Source: Dimorphilus gyrociliatus (Eukaryota > Annelida > Polychaeta > Dinophilidae). From it: a DNA stretch of 64,000 nt. This document shows, piece after piece, positions 37,755 to 50,439 of this stretch; the first letter of the stretch is position 1; the number at the start of each line of letters is the position of its first letter. The stretch lies in the NCBI GenBank assembly GCA_904063045.1, contig CAJFCJ010000019.1:1627700-1691699 (forward strand), in the 5' to 3' direction. The notes beneath the pieces were generated by a model that was given only the letters and a program-made list of their open reading frames with translations, searched no databases and had not been told where the DNA came from. A program made the translations under genes and the position numbers.

Positions 37755-38533
37755 CATCAAAACTGTTTTTCTCACGACATTTTAAAATATTTACAGTAAT
37801 CTTTTTTCTTTATTTATCCAATTTTTACCCTGCAGAGAGACTAGTATTAATTAATGTTTTCTACCTATATACGTTTAGTGGAGTTGCCAATAAAAAAAAC
37901 TCACAAACAAACACCGAATATTTAACATAATAAAAAAAGTTGGCTTTAGTTCATTTTTATCTTTTTTTTTTAAAAAAAATATTTTGTTATATTTTTACAA
38001 GTCCTTCGATTAATCCACAAAGAATATTTATTGTCACGAATTTCACACACTTGCATAAAAGTATATAGCTTCAAAGTTGAGATGTTTTTTTCTGTTTTTT
38101 TTTTTATCAGTATTGTTATTCCTTCTAAACTTCCGGTTTCGTAAATAAATAGATATAAAAACAATAGTAAAAATTGTTATAGATAATTTACTGCTCTTCT
38201 TTAACTTTTACTATTGTCTTAATTCAATAAGGAACAAAAAATTGTTTAGCATTGCGCCAGTCTATGGGACGAAAGCGAAGGACGTTTCCTAACTTAAATA
38301 TACGGTTTTTTTTATGGTAGGTCTCAAGCTACTAAGGCTTTACACTTCTTAAAAAGGAATAAAAAGCGATTAAGAGTAGTATTTTTTTATTATAATAATA
38401 AAATGGATTACTTTAAAAGTAAAAAGAACATTTCAAAATAAAAATATATTATTTGTTTTTGAAGGTGACCACTGAACCATACTTTAATTCGTTGAAGAAT
38501 AAACGTCAAGTGATTTACCGAACAACATCCAAT
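37755..38533. other. Intergenic spacer
   Basis: AT-rich, with a T-run near 37960-37975. No coding exon was recognised between the carboxypeptidase and TDP2. Confidence 0.5.
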
Positions 38534-39943
38534 ATGTCTGATTCTGATGAAAATGTCCCAACCCAAGAGGAGGCGGAACAGTTATGTAAATCTTTCACGG
38601 AGGTTACAGGAACAGATTCTGCGTGTGCTCTTATGTTTCTTCAACAAAATGACTGGCAGTTAGAAGTACTTAATTTCTTAAATTTTTTTATTGTTTCAAT
38701 TTGACCTAATTTCCCTTTATACTCTAATCTTTTAGGCAGCTGTGAACTGCTTTATTGTTGCCAATCAATCACCTGGAACAAAGAAGAAATTAGAAAATAG
38801 GAACGATCCATCTGACGCACCAAAAAAACAGTAAGTTAACTTAATATCGATTGTTTTAATGAAACTTAAACTTTTCTTGAAACGGCTAACAGGCCAGTTA
38901 AAAGAACTAAAATTATGAGCTGGAATATTGATGGTTTGGATCAAAATAATCTTCTTAGAAGAGCACGTGGGGTAGCAAAAGTTATAAATCAGTAAGATTT
39001 AAAAAACAGATAATTTTTCCTAGCCTTTTCAATATTTTCCAGGGAAATGCCTGATATTGTTCTTTTGCAAGAGGTAGTTCCTCAATCTCAGAAGATTTTG
39101 GAGGAGACTTGCAGCGATTATCAGGTATTTTTTATATAAAGATTCAGTGATATTGATATAACTCAAAAGATAAAAAGTTTTTAGCTGGAGGAAAGTCGGA
39201 TTATTATATCGGTGCCATGCTACATATGAAAGAAACTCAACTAATGAATAGTCAATATCATCCATTTTACTCCAGTCGTCAAAGTCGCGGTGTTTTAATC
39301 ATGGACGTAAGTAGGATTCGAAATGTTTTTGCAACTAATGTCCACTGGACACTATTCTTTTGCAGCTAGTTATCAATAATACTCCTTGTAGAGTGATGAC
39401 AAGTCATTTGGAAAGTACAAAGCCCTTATCAGAGGAGAGAAAAAAGCAACTAAAAAGATGTCTAGATGAATTAATGAACTGCCAATCTACAAGCTTATTT
39501 GCCGGTGACCTTAATCTTCGTGATAAGGAAGTGAGTTTCTTAGAATGCAAATTGTACTGCTTGAACTGCAATTGATAAACTAAATGTTTCAATAGATAGA
39601 AGAAATTGGTGGTCTTCCTCCTGGCGTAGTTGACATGTGGGAAGTAACTGGTAAACGAGAAATGGCCAAATTTACGTGGGATTGTAAACTTAATTCAAAC
39701 TTAGAAATGGAAGGTCGCTTTTGTCCTAGATTTCGGTAACCTATAAGACTTAAAATGTAATATTAATTAATTACAATAAAATATATATCCAGATTCGATC
39801 GTATGTATATTAAACAAGATCGAAGAAGAGCAAAATTAAGGCCTGTCTACTTTGAATTGAGCGGTATCGAAAAGATTCCTCCGCCTGTAAATCGGTACTG
39901 TTCGGATCACTGGGCTATTCTTGGACATTTCGATATATCGTAA
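38534..39943 (+). CDS. TDP2: Tyrosyl-DNA phosphodiesterase 2
   Basis: Eight exons: 38534-38665, 38736-38830, 38893-38991, 39043-39124, 39178-39306, 39366-39530, 39596-39735 and 39793-39943; 330 aa. An N-terminal UBA-like helix bundle (EEAEQLCKSFTEVTG, ALMFLQQNDWQLEAAVNCF) precedes an exonuclease-endonuclease-phosphatase domain. Catalytic motifs are intact: SWNIDGLD, IVLLQEVV, MTSHLEST, FAGDLNLRDKE and CSDHWAILGHFD. TDP2 releases trapped topoisomerase 2 from DNA 5' ends. The fifth exon must begin after AAAAAG (39177), because the nearer TTTTTAG acceptor would break the frame; this gives FLAGGKSDYY, matching the family. Confidence 0.96.
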
Positions 39944-40329
39944 ATTATAATCTACTTGAATAAACTACAATTTGAAATAAACAAAAATCTATATAAAGCC
40001 AGGTTATTAAGATTAATGAGTAAAAATCTCCAATTGAGCAATATCCGATGAGATTTTCAATGATATTCTCATCGATCGACGGTATTATATACAGCAATAC
40101 CATTTATAAGAGGCTAATTTGAAATAAACAAATAATAGATTATTTACATTTATTTACATATTTAGAAATTACGTAGTAACTTTCTATTAATATCCAAAAA
40201 TCAATAGTTTTTGTGTAAAATCATTAAAAATTTTAATTCTTTTGATTTTGAAAATTAAAACTTTCATGATAATATCGAAAAAAAGGGTTCATTGAAAAGA
40301 GATGCCGTTTTATTATTAAAAAGTTATGA

Positions 40330-40770
40330 TAATACTTTTTAGGTTGTATTGACGAAGTCTTTCATCTAAACAGACGATGAGTTCTATGTGATCACTCTTC
40401 TAAGAGAACCTGATTTTGCTTAGCAATTGTTTCTTTTTTAAATGAGGCGTCTTTGTGATCATATACCTTATTAAATTATACTTTCTTAATATTCTCTTGC
40501 ATGTTGAAACTAAGATAGTTGATCTAAAAGTTGGTTCTGCTAGAACTCTTTTTGATCCCCTGGAAGGATTTCTTTTAGCAATTAAGCATAGTATCGTTTC
40601 GGCTCTTTTATTAAGTCTGGGTGTTCTGGCTCTTTTCGGAATGTTCTCCACAGAAGAGAATTCTTTTTATTTATGCCAAATTTTTAGGGCAATATCATTT
40701 AAAGACTGCCCTTCTTGGTGTATTTCAATCACCAATCGCCGAATTTTTAGACAAATAACAACCTTTTTTG
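40330..40770 (-). pseudogene. Degenerate Tc1-type transposase fragment
   Basis: The minus strand reads an N-terminal helix-turn-helix segment (RRLVIEIHQEGQSLNDIA) interrupted by a stop near 40670. It continues with RARTPRLNKRAETILCLIAK and a second HTH with STCKRILRKYNLI, then PHLKKKQLLSK. This order (HTH, Pro-Arg linker, HTH, K-rich LLSK) is that of Tc1/mariner transposases. Further decayed similarity to the start of the catalytic region may follow (SDHIELIVCLDE). Internal stops and lack of the DDE domain mark it as dead. Inverted repeats were not found. Confidence 0.6.
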
Positions 40771-41774
40771 AAAACACTTTTCAAAATAGTATTCCACAGA
40801 TAGCGTGGGTTATTCTATTAATTTTTGAAGAAGGGGAGGGGTGGTCTCTCCTAACACCTCAATATTTTGGGATAGTTGCCAAAATTGAAGTTTATCAATT
40901 AGTAATAAACTTTGATAAGTTTGGATCACAAATATTAAATTATGCATATTAATTGCTATTTATAGTAGTAAACAAGAGCCATTGTTTAAAATCTAAATAT
41001 CTAAACATCAGCTATTTTTGTATTTGAAAGATGGCCTCCTATGAAGACTCTGTTTCAAAGAGTATACTAATATGGACATATTATTATAGGCTCTATTTGA
41101 ACGAACTCAGAAAGAACACAGATCATTTGAAGGTTTGAAGGGAAGTTGATAATGATATGTCACTCAGAAACCTTTCCTAGCACTAAATTATCATATTTTT
41201 ATTTGTATTATCATTAAAAAATGATAAAATATTGATGTTTTGCATTTCTCTCTTCAGTACAGCATACATTATAAGCCTACAAATTGTATGAGACGAGGTC
41301 TTTCTTTACTTTGCTATTTAGCTCTTTTCTACAATTACAAGTAGTTTCGATGGTTTTATTACGTAAATATCGGCCAGAGTGTCTAGGAAAACTTGTCGCT
41401 GTTTTGAAAAATGAGAACGTCATGTTATAAGTTGACTAAGTATTGATCAACTTATTAGATTACACACCTGATGTCTTAGCAGACAGCTGGCGTGTTTGCT
41501 AAGTACAAGAGCTACAGCCGATTCATCAACTCTACAAAATCATTTTATGAATTGTAAATTATAAAATCGATTATATCAATATGATGAAGGTATACTTTCC
41601 AGATCTTATCCTATAATCGAAACTTATATATTTATTTATAGTTGCCTTTAGTTTACTCTTTTCTATCCAAACTATCTGAGCACTTCCCCTTGGGTGCAAG
41701 TAACTCGATACAAGAGAGTTTGTTATCTGAAATACTTCAGAGTATTATTAATATCTAATCTTTAAATTGTTTGT

Positions 41775-42262
41775 CTATACATTTTCGATATCCTGACAAA
41801 GTCTGTAACAAAGTTTTTTTCTATTCAAGGCATAAATTTTCGCCCAAAAGATTAAATATTCGCCTATACAGGTTTCTATATACAATCTATGATCATTCAT
41901 ACTTAGAAAAGTATAGCCTGTTGTTAAGTTTTTTTTCCTCGTATTCCTACTCAGTCTCGATCTGTTTCTACGTTTTGTGTCAAGATCCGGTAAGAAAGAT
42001 GAATGGCCAGCTACTGGATAGTATTTAAAATAATATAAATCATCCTCAGATTCAGAACTTGAAAACGAAGACGTTCTATTGTACTTGTGTTTGATAGATT
42101 CGTTAATTTTCAATTGATTTCTATGCAGTATTCTACAAAAACATTGTAATAACAATTTATTGTAACTGAAACTCTACTACCCCGGCTCCTTGTTTTCTGT
42201 TGATAATGATATTCCAATTGTGGGAATAAGATCTTGTGGTGAAGGCACTCGGGTTTTTCTGA
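41775..42262 (-). CDS. Unrecognised spliced exons downstream of ZDHHC17
   Basis: Two minus-strand segments join in frame: 42262 to about 42188 (KTRVPSPQDLIPTIGISLS...) and about 42139-41775 (ILHRNQLKINESIK...). A 48-base GT-AG interval separates them, and the upstream segment is preceded by a good acceptor (CTCTATCAG). The predicted peptide has a Ser/Glu/Asp patch (FSSSESEDDLYYF) and a basic stretch (KRRNRSRLSRNTRKKN). No start codon or upstream donor of matching phase was found, so this is either the 3' part of an unseen gene or a decayed one. Not assigned to ZDHHC17, whose own stop lies upstream. Confidence 0.3.
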
Positions 42263-42404
42263 TAGAGAAAAAAATTTTAAAGTTCTTATCTTAAGGGAAT
42301 CATATTTATTATAAAAAATTTATTTAATGTTATATAAAGACATGATTTTTAAAAAAGCATGAATGTAAAAGTGATAGTAAATAAGTCTCAAATATCAACA
42401 ATTT

Positions 42405-44370
42405 TCAGACGATTCTAGTTGGTGCTTCATTATGAATATTGTCCAGATAGATACTCTTCCAGTCTACTTTATTTGGTGTAAAAAGTCCAAAGCAAGTACA
42501 TTCAAAGAGATCTACAAAATTTTGAAGCGATCCTTTATTGAAAGGCGATTTGTAGACTCCTGATCGAGGGGTATGAAAGTGTTTATAGCGCTGTTGGTTA
42601 AGTCTTTCATTTGTAGTTGCAGCTAAGAAAATATGCTGATAGAATTGACATATGAATAGGCTTGACACCCATATTAGATGCAACCCCGCGTTAATAACAA
42701 TCCAAAATACCCATGGAGAACATGATATTACATGAGATAAACTAACAAAAAATCCTTTGTTATATGGCACACTACACGCTTCTCTCCAATACACGCCAGC
42801 TCCGTATAAACACCAAATCAACATAATAGTCAACCAGAAGAGAAAACCGAGAAAGTATTTATGATTATTGGCTCCGATACAATTATCAACCCAAGGACAC
42901 TGTAAAAAAAAATCAAATTTTAAAATCAATAATTATAGGCAATTGTAAAAAGATGCTTACATGATGATCGAACTTCGCCACACATTTGTTACAAATAGAG
43001 CAATGTTTGCTACGAAGGGGTTTTCTAATTATGCATGTAGTACAAAATTGGTTTAATTTAAATTCTTCTCTTTCGGTGAAAGCCAGCAATGTCTTTCGTC
43101 GTTTTGCCATCGATAACTCAATGAATCCAGGATCTGTTTTCCATGCCTTCCAAAAATTATATCCCTGAAATATAGCCGTACACAAAAAGAGAATGTGTAT
43201 CAGCAGACTATTTATGTAAGACAAGAAAAAATAACACCATGTAGTATACATCCAAAATTTAGTGGCTAGATACACGTAAACGGGAAGTTTGTTCATAATA
43301 GCTAGTGAAGTAGAATGTTTAAAGTACGTCTTCACCAAATAAAACAGGGCTACAAAGAGGCCCAATTTGAAGACTAAATATACATTTAACTCAGCTATAA
43401 AGCCAATTAGAAATATAACTAAACCAGGAAAGACCATTGAAATTTTTAATTTTGTTTCTTCATCACCAATAAAAGAGTCAATTAAATTTTTCGATTTTTT
43501 CTTGTAAGCTGCCTCCATCTCAAGTCTTTTAATCATTCCCAAATTTTTTTTGGTTTCTGCTATATCCAAGGGAGTTTGTCTATCTGTGTTGAGACAATCA
43601 GGTGCAATTCCCGCTTTTATTAGTAATGTGCAAACGACATGATTTCCTCCCATCGCTGCATAGTGTAAGGCTGTATTTCCATTGTGATCAGTAAGATGAG
43701 GGTTAGCGTTAAAAGTCAGCAATAAACGGATTGGATCCATAGAATGGATACGAAAGGATGACCACATAAGAGGAGTTTTACCATTTGCATCAGGTAAGTC
43801 TACATCCAAGCCTTTGGCGATGAAAAACGCGAGAATTACGGAATGACCAAGTTGGGCAGCTAAATGAATGCATGTGCAGCCTTCTCCATCAGTACAACTT
43901 GGATCAGCTCCGTGTTGCATAAGAAGAACAACCATTTGTAAATGTCCTTGCCTTGTAGCCCAATGCATAGGAGTAGACATTAGATCTCCTCCTATTCTGT
44001 CAACGATAGCTCCTTTTCCTATTAAATATTTTACTATGTCACGGCGATTATTGATGGCAGCCCAATGAAGCAGTGAAACATTTTCTCGGTCCATCTGGTT
44101 AACACCATAAAGATCCTTATCAATAATGGATTTGACTATCGAAAATTCTCCAAATTGGGTGGCTCTCACTATATCCATTGAGTCTTCGAATGATAATTCT
44201 GGCCTGGCAACGGTCATTTCAGTTGATAATTCGTTACTATCAGTTATTTGGTGAAGAGGCGCTTGTACTGGATATGGCTTTAATTTTAACACATCGTATC
44301 CAGAATCGGGGAGTAGAGGTTGGATCGGATTACAGGACGGATCCCGTTCTTTCGGTTCATGGTCCGCCAT
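42405..44370 (-). CDS. ZDHHC17: Ankyrin-repeat DHHC palmitoyltransferase (HIP14)
   Basis: Two exons: 44370-42961 and 42899-42405; 634 aa, the same size as vertebrate ZDHHC17. The N-terminal half has about six ankyrin repeats (VSLLHWAAINNRRDIVKYLI, TPMHWATRQGHLQMVVLLM, TALHYAAMGGNHVVCTLLI). Membrane helices follow. The zinc-binding cysteine-rich domain has the DHHC motif split exactly by the intron (KFDHH, then CPWVDNCIGANNHKYF). HIP14 enzymes S-palmitoylate neuronal and vesicle proteins at the Golgi. All DHHC-domain Cys/His appear present, so it should be active. Confidence 0.96.
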
Positions 44371-44914
44371 TTTGGAAATGTTATAAGACCGCGCTTAATG
44401 TTTTTTCTCATTTTATATACTTAAGTGTTTTTCTTAAACAAAAATCTCAACGCTTTGACTTAATTTTTAACGTATTAATTTTTTTAACTATTACCTTAGA
44501 GCTCTTTTATAATTTTCAAGGCCACTAAAAGAAAAATCAATTCTAGAGGTAGTGTTTTGCATATTTACAAGTGGGAAAATTCAAAATTTATGATTATGCT
44601 AGAAATGTTAAATAAAACATATATATTCAATATTTCAATACAATTTTAAATAAATGTAAAAGTAAGATGAATATTTTTTATTTAAAGTCTACTGGAGTTT
44701 TTTTTTGCATCAGCCATTCACATATAATACTGTTAACGTGGAAAAAGATAGTTGAATAAAAGTAGTGAAAACTTGAAAATCTTAGTCTTTCTGTTTTTTT
44801 TTTTAGCTTTATACATATACATTGATATATATATATATAAATATATATGTGAACATACAGTATTACGTAAATCATTAAAGTAATGCTTCACTGCAAGGTT
44901 TTCACAATTTTTCC
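44371..44914. other. Spacer between ZDHHC17 and the tektin-like gene
   Basis: AT-rich, with a short TA run near 44826-44847. No coding exon was seen. Confidence 0.5.
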
Positions 44915-46844
44915 TTAGAATGCTTCTCCTAGCGGCCATCTATGATTTGCTTTTCTTCTTCTCAAACGAACGATCGAACTATCGACGTCTATAGCTGCTT
45001 GTTTGTCGGAAATATCACCCTTTATTCGTAGTTGTGCTAGCTTCAGTAGGCCGATATTGCGGCTGGTGGCCGACATAGATTCCAATAATCCATCACCTCC
45101 CTAAATAAAACCGCAGTTTCAATTGGCAATTCTTTATTTGAACTAAAACATTTGCTTTATATACTTTTTGTTGACTCTTACCTTTACGATTTCTTGTGCT
45201 TCAGGCATATTTTGTCCCGGATGTCGTTGAAATACTTTGATAATCGGTCTATCCAATTTTTCATGAACCTGCAGATCGCTACTATAATGCGGTCCTCTGG
45301 ACAAGTTCCATGCGTGTTCTGTAGTGTCATACCATCTTTGCGCTTTATGCTTTGCATAGCGATTTTTTCCGCTGGCTAATTCCAATTGTTGCTGTTCAAA
45401 ATTTTAAATGTATGTTATTCTACACAACAAAAACAAGCTTTCGCAAACCTTTAGAGTAACACTCTCAGAGATCTTTTGTGTTAAGCCATTATTGACAGCC
45501 GTTTGTACTTGATCAACTAGATTATCCGTTTTACGGATTAGCTCTAATCCATCTTCCCTTAAGTTTGCGCCTCTCTTTTTAGTATCTTCCAACTCCTGGT
45601 TGTAAAGAAGAGCAAGATTAAATATTACTGTTAAAACAAATCTTTCTTTAGTATATTTAGTACTTGTAAAGCTTGTTCAACTTCAGGGGTATATGGACCA
45701 AGAGCATCAACGTGCCAGTTGTTTATGCAAGGCACACTCATTGCTCCGTCTCCTCTCCTTCCTCTCATTCTCATGGAAGCGGCGCTTGCTCTAGGTCCTT
45801 GTGCAGATACAGTTAAGTGCAAGGAGTTGTTTACGAGCTCCAAAACTCGACTTCTTTCTTGTAATACTGCAGTAACTCGTTGTCTAACTCTATCTAGTAT
45901 CAGCAGTTGTTCTTGAACCAAATCTAAATGTGTTTCAAGCATCCGTTTGGCGTTTAGGAGGTTCATTCTTTCAGCTTGTAAAAGGTCGTCTGCGCCGTCT
46001 TTATCCTGGTCAATTGTGGACAAAATAGTTTTAATTGTAATAATCTGTATTAGCTGGATTGCTCTAATCGATTTGTTATAGAAGTGCTTTACTTATCAGC
46101 TATATTGCTTAATAACGCTCTTTTGAAAGTCAAACGTTCGAACATTGAGTGTCATACAGTAGTGAATTTATTCCATTTTAATAAGCTCGAGTATACGTCA
46201 ACCTAAACACTTTTGCCTGACACGTTCAATAAACAGCAATAATGATTTATTAGCCTACCGATACCTTGTTATACGTTTTATGCTTTTTGACGGACAAATT
46301 TATGAACCTCCATCGTTTTTTTTTTTTTATAGATTCAATAAAAAGTATTGAATTATTTCGACTCATTAAAAGTCACTTGAATTCAATCGTATTCATTGCG
46401 CCAAGTTATACTTGAATATAAATATATGATTCTTACCTTTTCTCTTTTAGGTCTATTGTCTCTCAATTTAATACTTTCTTCATTCATTTTTAAATCTTTC
46501 CTTTTGTTAAATAGCGCTCTTTCCAAAGCTTCTTTAGCTTTATAAAGATTTTTAATTTCTTCATTTAGCTCCCCGAAGCGATGCCTTATCAAATTGACAA
46601 CAGCACGAACTTCTCTGAAATATCTGGACGCCTCTTCATTTGACATCTCTTGTAAAATCTCTCTCAGATGAGGTAAAGGATCTTGACCCTTTCCACATTC
46701 AATTGCATGATTGCTCTTATGTGCGATGCTATTTGATAATTTAATTGCTTTAACGGTCTCTGTCCTCCATTTTTGAGGTCCTATTGTCGCCAGTCCACTT
46801 CCATTGAAGGTTTTTGTAGGTGTTGGTAATACTGCTCTTGCCAT
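44915..46844 (-). CDS. TEKTL1: Tektin-like coiled-coil protein (TEKTL1/CCDC105 type)
   Basis: Five exons, all phase 0: 46844-46437, 46005-45664, 45595-45449, 45391-45182 and 45100-44915; 430 aa. The protein is almost entirely alpha-helical and coiled-coil, with tektin-family segments such as AKRMLETHLDLVQEQL, RQRVTAVLQERSRVLELV and RTTS-like helix breaks. Between the first and second coils a loop reads ALGPYTPEVEQAL where classic tektins have the RPNVELCRD nonapeptide; this GPYTPE form is my reason for preferring tektin-like 1 (CCDC105). Such proteins line the inside of axonemal doublet microtubules. Other tektin relatives remain possible. It is head-to-head with CEP44. Confidence 0.75.
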
Positions 46845-47320
46845 ATCTATAGTCGTCTACTCGAAGGGTCTTATTAAAAGTTTAATTGAATTTCATGTTT
46901 CGAACACAAAAGACGACCGCCTCGCTGCTATAGTTACAATCAGTGCGGAGCTGCTATAGATGGCAAACAATTTTAAATAAATACCAATTAAATATTCAGT
47001 AAATTTTCTAAATGAAAACAATAAAAAAATTTAATTCTAATTGTTTCATTAATTTTTTTAAGGTTAAAATAAAAAATAATTAAAAATAAGTTCGGAAGTC
47101 GCGAAATTTTTGAACTTCTGCCGGAGTATGTTCCCTGCTCTTGTCAAGTATATTCCAGATTAAATATTAAATCAGCACCAATTTTAAGCTAAATAATTTA
47201 TTTTGGTTTGTATATTGATATTTAGCTTCGTTTCTAATACCTCTTTCATTATTTTAGGTAGCGAATACCTTTTACTCTCTGATATTCAAGGGATTCATTT
47301 TTTTCGTAAAAGATTTGAAA
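46845..47320. promoter_or_regulatory. Shared upstream region of tektin-like gene and CEP44
   Basis: 476 bases between opposing starts of two cilia/centriole genes. It includes an X-box-like site (46924-46937), listed separately. No coding signal was seen. Confidence 0.4.
46924..46937 (-). promoter_or_regulatory. X-box-like (RFX) site upstream of the tektin-like gene
   Basis: The minus strand reads GTAACTATAGCAGC, matching the RFX X-box pattern GTHNYYATRRNAAC at all but one position, about 80 bases upstream of the start codon. The GCTGCTATAG half recurs a little further upstream (about 46951-46960). RFX control would fit an axonemal product. Confidence 0.4.
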
Positions 47321-48519
47321 ATGTCTTGTGGTGACTTGAATAACAGTTTGAGGATCTTACAGAAAGAGTTAAAGCTTGTAAGATATACTGTTGATTTGGA
47401 TTTTGACTTGTGAGTTATTTTCAAGTTAAAAACTCAATATATTATTTGAACACTTTTGTCACTCTAGGATTAAAGAGGGATCTCCTAATGCTTATTTACC
47501 TATCTACAACTATTTATTGATGCATTTTAGTAAATATGTGGCAAGTGAAATAAACGAACACTCCATAGAAGTTTTAGGCTTAAGTGATGCACGATTCGTT
47601 GATGCTTTATATAAGATATTTCGGGAATTATATAAGTTCAAAATGCCTCTGACCAAAGATCAATTTTTCTCGAAAGGATTTGTAGAGAAGAAGATGATGA
47701 TGTGTGCTCAAATCGCAACCAAAACTCGTGAAAGGCATCAATCCTTGGCCCCAAAGGCTCCTATAGTTATTCCAAAGGCCCCAGGTGGCACCTCAGGTAT
47801 AAAAGCTAATTTCGCGAAAAATGCGAAAGACAAAAATATGAATTCATCAAGATTATCTAGTACAATGTTTGAAAAGAGTGCATTACCGGAAACAAAAGTC
47901 GATGTGAAAGTCACAAAACATTTTCCTTTTAAGGAGTTAGATGTAAATGGGGATAGTGTCCGCTCTGAAACGAGTAAATTTGACAGAAGTTTAAAGTTAA
48001 ATAAAGCTTCAAAGTTTGACAAAGGATTAAAAATGGAAAAAACTGCTAATGTAGAAAGAACCAGTATGGGAATTCAAACAGAAATCATTCCAGAGAAACC
48101 ATGCAAGTGTGAGGAGTTATGGGCAGAGTTTAAAAATTGGCAAAAGAAGGTGGAGGATCGCTTGATTCTTTTGGAAAATCAAAAACTGCTAGCTCAACCA
48201 AAGCCTAAATATGACGCCGCAATGTACGATGATTCTAGCGAACAAGCAGACGATAATTTTAAAATACCGGAATCTAGTTCTCTTGAAGTTAGCCCACAAA
48301 ATGTGATTAAGAAGGATATTGTGATTGAATCGATTCAAGACGAATCGCCAGATTTACAATTCCAACGTATTAGTAATTTGTAAGTATTAATTTGATATTG
48401 TATAATCAAATATATATATATATATATATACACAATACAGTTAACAGTACTTCTTTTTAAACAGAGTGAAAGAAACCGATTCAATGTTAAAGAACGCCGT
48501 CACAGCAATTTTTGAGTAA
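47321..48519 (+). CDS. CEP44: CEP44 centrosomal protein
   Basis: Three exons: 47321-47409, 47468-48379 and 48465-48519; 351 aa. The N-terminal CEP44 domain is clear: GDLNNSLRILQKELKLVRYT, IKEGSPNAYLPIYNYLL, DARFVDALYKIFRELYKFK and LTKDQFFSKGFVEKK. In vertebrates this domain binds microtubules and CEP44 acts in centriole-to-centrosome conversion. The C-terminal two thirds is Lys/Ser-rich and likely disordered, with a short coiled coil (CEELWAEFKNWQKKVEDRL). The last intron contains a (TA)n run. Confidence 0.93.
48412..48430. repeat. (TA)n microsatellite in CEP44 last intron
   Basis: About 19 bases of TA repeats inside the intron, about 30 bases before its acceptor. Confidence 0.8.
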
Positions 48520-50056
48520 ATATTTAAAAGAACGGTTATCATGCGATTGAATGTTAGCTTAGAATAAACGTTTACACTATCTTTTTAAAAATCTAACAAG
48601 CCTCTCTCTTTTAATGATTGTAAATAATTAAATAAACTGACATGCAGCTCAAAAAAGCAGTTTTATACGCCACCTACCACTCGATCTTGAGTGACGTTCG
48701 ATCGGCGCATTTCCGGCTATTCCGCTAATTAAATACATGAATGTTTTAAACGGGGTTAGCGGCGTTTGTGATCCGTATTTGTATGTAGTAAATATGAAGA
48801 AACTGACTACTGGTTTCAATTCCTACATTATAAAGTCAAATAGTTATTTGATTGAAAGGAAGACATTACAATTGATATTACCTATCTTATTTACAAGATA
48901 ATCAATATCAATATATAATTGTTTGTTAATAAATATATAACAGAGGAAAACGGCGGTGTTATATACAGTAGTATAGACCTAATTTAGAAAAAGAGATTCT
49001 ACGTAATTAAAAGTATTGTTTGCAGAGAAAAGAAATAATTTTGAGAGAGTCTGTTCAATATATTCAACCTTGAGATAGACACAAGGGGAAAAGGATAGAC
49101 TATACTTTGTATTTTTTTTTCCTTCTCAATAAAATTAAATGTTTTCGATTAAAAATGAAAGCTTTGGAGACGGTGAAGTGTCATTTTTTATACCATTTTC
49201 TCAGTTCATTGAATCGTAAAGCTTACCAAAGTCTTTATGTTAAATTGACTTCTTTTATCGTTCAAGTGAGCGTGCACCATTAAAGAGTTTTAAAAGTATA
49301 ACAAAAACACCTTCTACCAGAATCATATCACCATAATATGCGGTTAATGGTAACGTTTACTTGTATTTTTTAAACATTTGCCAAGTCATTAACCGGGACA
49401 AATTTGTTTATTATAAAATGTAGGAATTAGCCCTAAAGCATTAATTATTATATTTGTATCGAATTGAGAGCTGTCTTCTTGCGTATAAGATGTTTGTATT
49501 TATATATACCCTATACCCTCTTCCGTCGATCTTTTATTCAATCTCTCTTTGTTCGTCCGCTTACGCATGAGCTTATTAAATAGCACCAGTTGCAGTTATC
49601 GATTAGGATATCAGTTGCCTTGAATGAAAAAATTAATTCTTTTACTGTTTTATACGAAGTGATATGTATATATGTATTGAATAAGTAAAGAAGTAAAAAA
49701 ACAACCAATGTGTTATCAAAGTTTAGGATAAGTATTTTAAAGAAGATCAACCGTTGCTATGCATTTGAAATATTTAAGCTGGGCGCTTCCTTTACTAGGA
49801 AACTAGAAGGTTTTAATTGATTAAGCTTTCGAAATTGGATCGATGTCCGTACCCAATACTTTAATAGGGAAAAGGTATAGAATGTACTAGTATATACACG
49901 TATCGCATTACCCTTCAAATTATAATAAAAATATTTGACGCCTTATTGATTTTTTATTGTATTTCATATGTAATAAATATGAATATTTATGGCGTGTTTT
50001 CGAACACACAAAGGTTTTCTTTCTTTAATTCAGGGCGATGCATCGGCAAGAGTTCT

Positions 50057-50060
<4 letters not shown>

Positions 50061-50089
<29 letters not shown>
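50061..50089. repeat. (TA)n microsatellite
   Basis: About 29 bases of uninterrupted TA, flanked by more TA-rich sequence to about 50200. Confidence 0.85.
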
Positions 50090-50097
<8 letters not shown>

Positions 50098-50391
50098 AGA
50101 CACAGTATCTGAATATATGTAATTGTAAATATATAGTATATAATAATACATAAAGTATATATACTATAAGCGTAATATATATTTATATAGTATATAGCTT
50201 AGATAATAAAAATATAGTGTTATGGTCATTTTCTTATAGTCATAATAACAATCATTACAAGTATAAATGCAGATTTCTCGATTTGGGAAATACTGTTGAT
50301 TGAATACTGTAGAATTTCTTTTTTTTTTGCACCATAGAATGTTTTCATAATTGTCTATTATTACTCCTCTGCCTCCTCCACATTCTCTCTG

Positions 50392-50432
<41 letters not shown>

Positions 50433-50439
50433 TTTTTTA
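50392..50439. repeat. (CT)n followed by poly-T
   Basis: About 32 bases of CT dinucleotides running into about 15 T, downstream of the minus-strand orphan gene (in its 3' UTR by position). Confidence 0.85.

Larger units (their letters stand above)
39944..42404. other. Gene-poor region with transposon remnant and orphan exons
   Basis: Besides the two entries listed separately (40330-40770 and 41775-42262), no gene was recognised. The rest is AT-rich without repeats that stand out by eye. Confidence 0.5.

Noticed and set aside
39171-39184. Acceptor at TTTTTAG for TDP2 exon 5
   Set aside because: It would shift the frame into an early stop. The upstream AAAAAG acceptor keeps phase and restores the family sequence FLAGGKSDYY.
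40455-40952. 165-codon plus-strand frame
   Set aside because: It is antisense to the degenerate Tc1 transposase, and the minus strand carries the recognisable HTH motifs.
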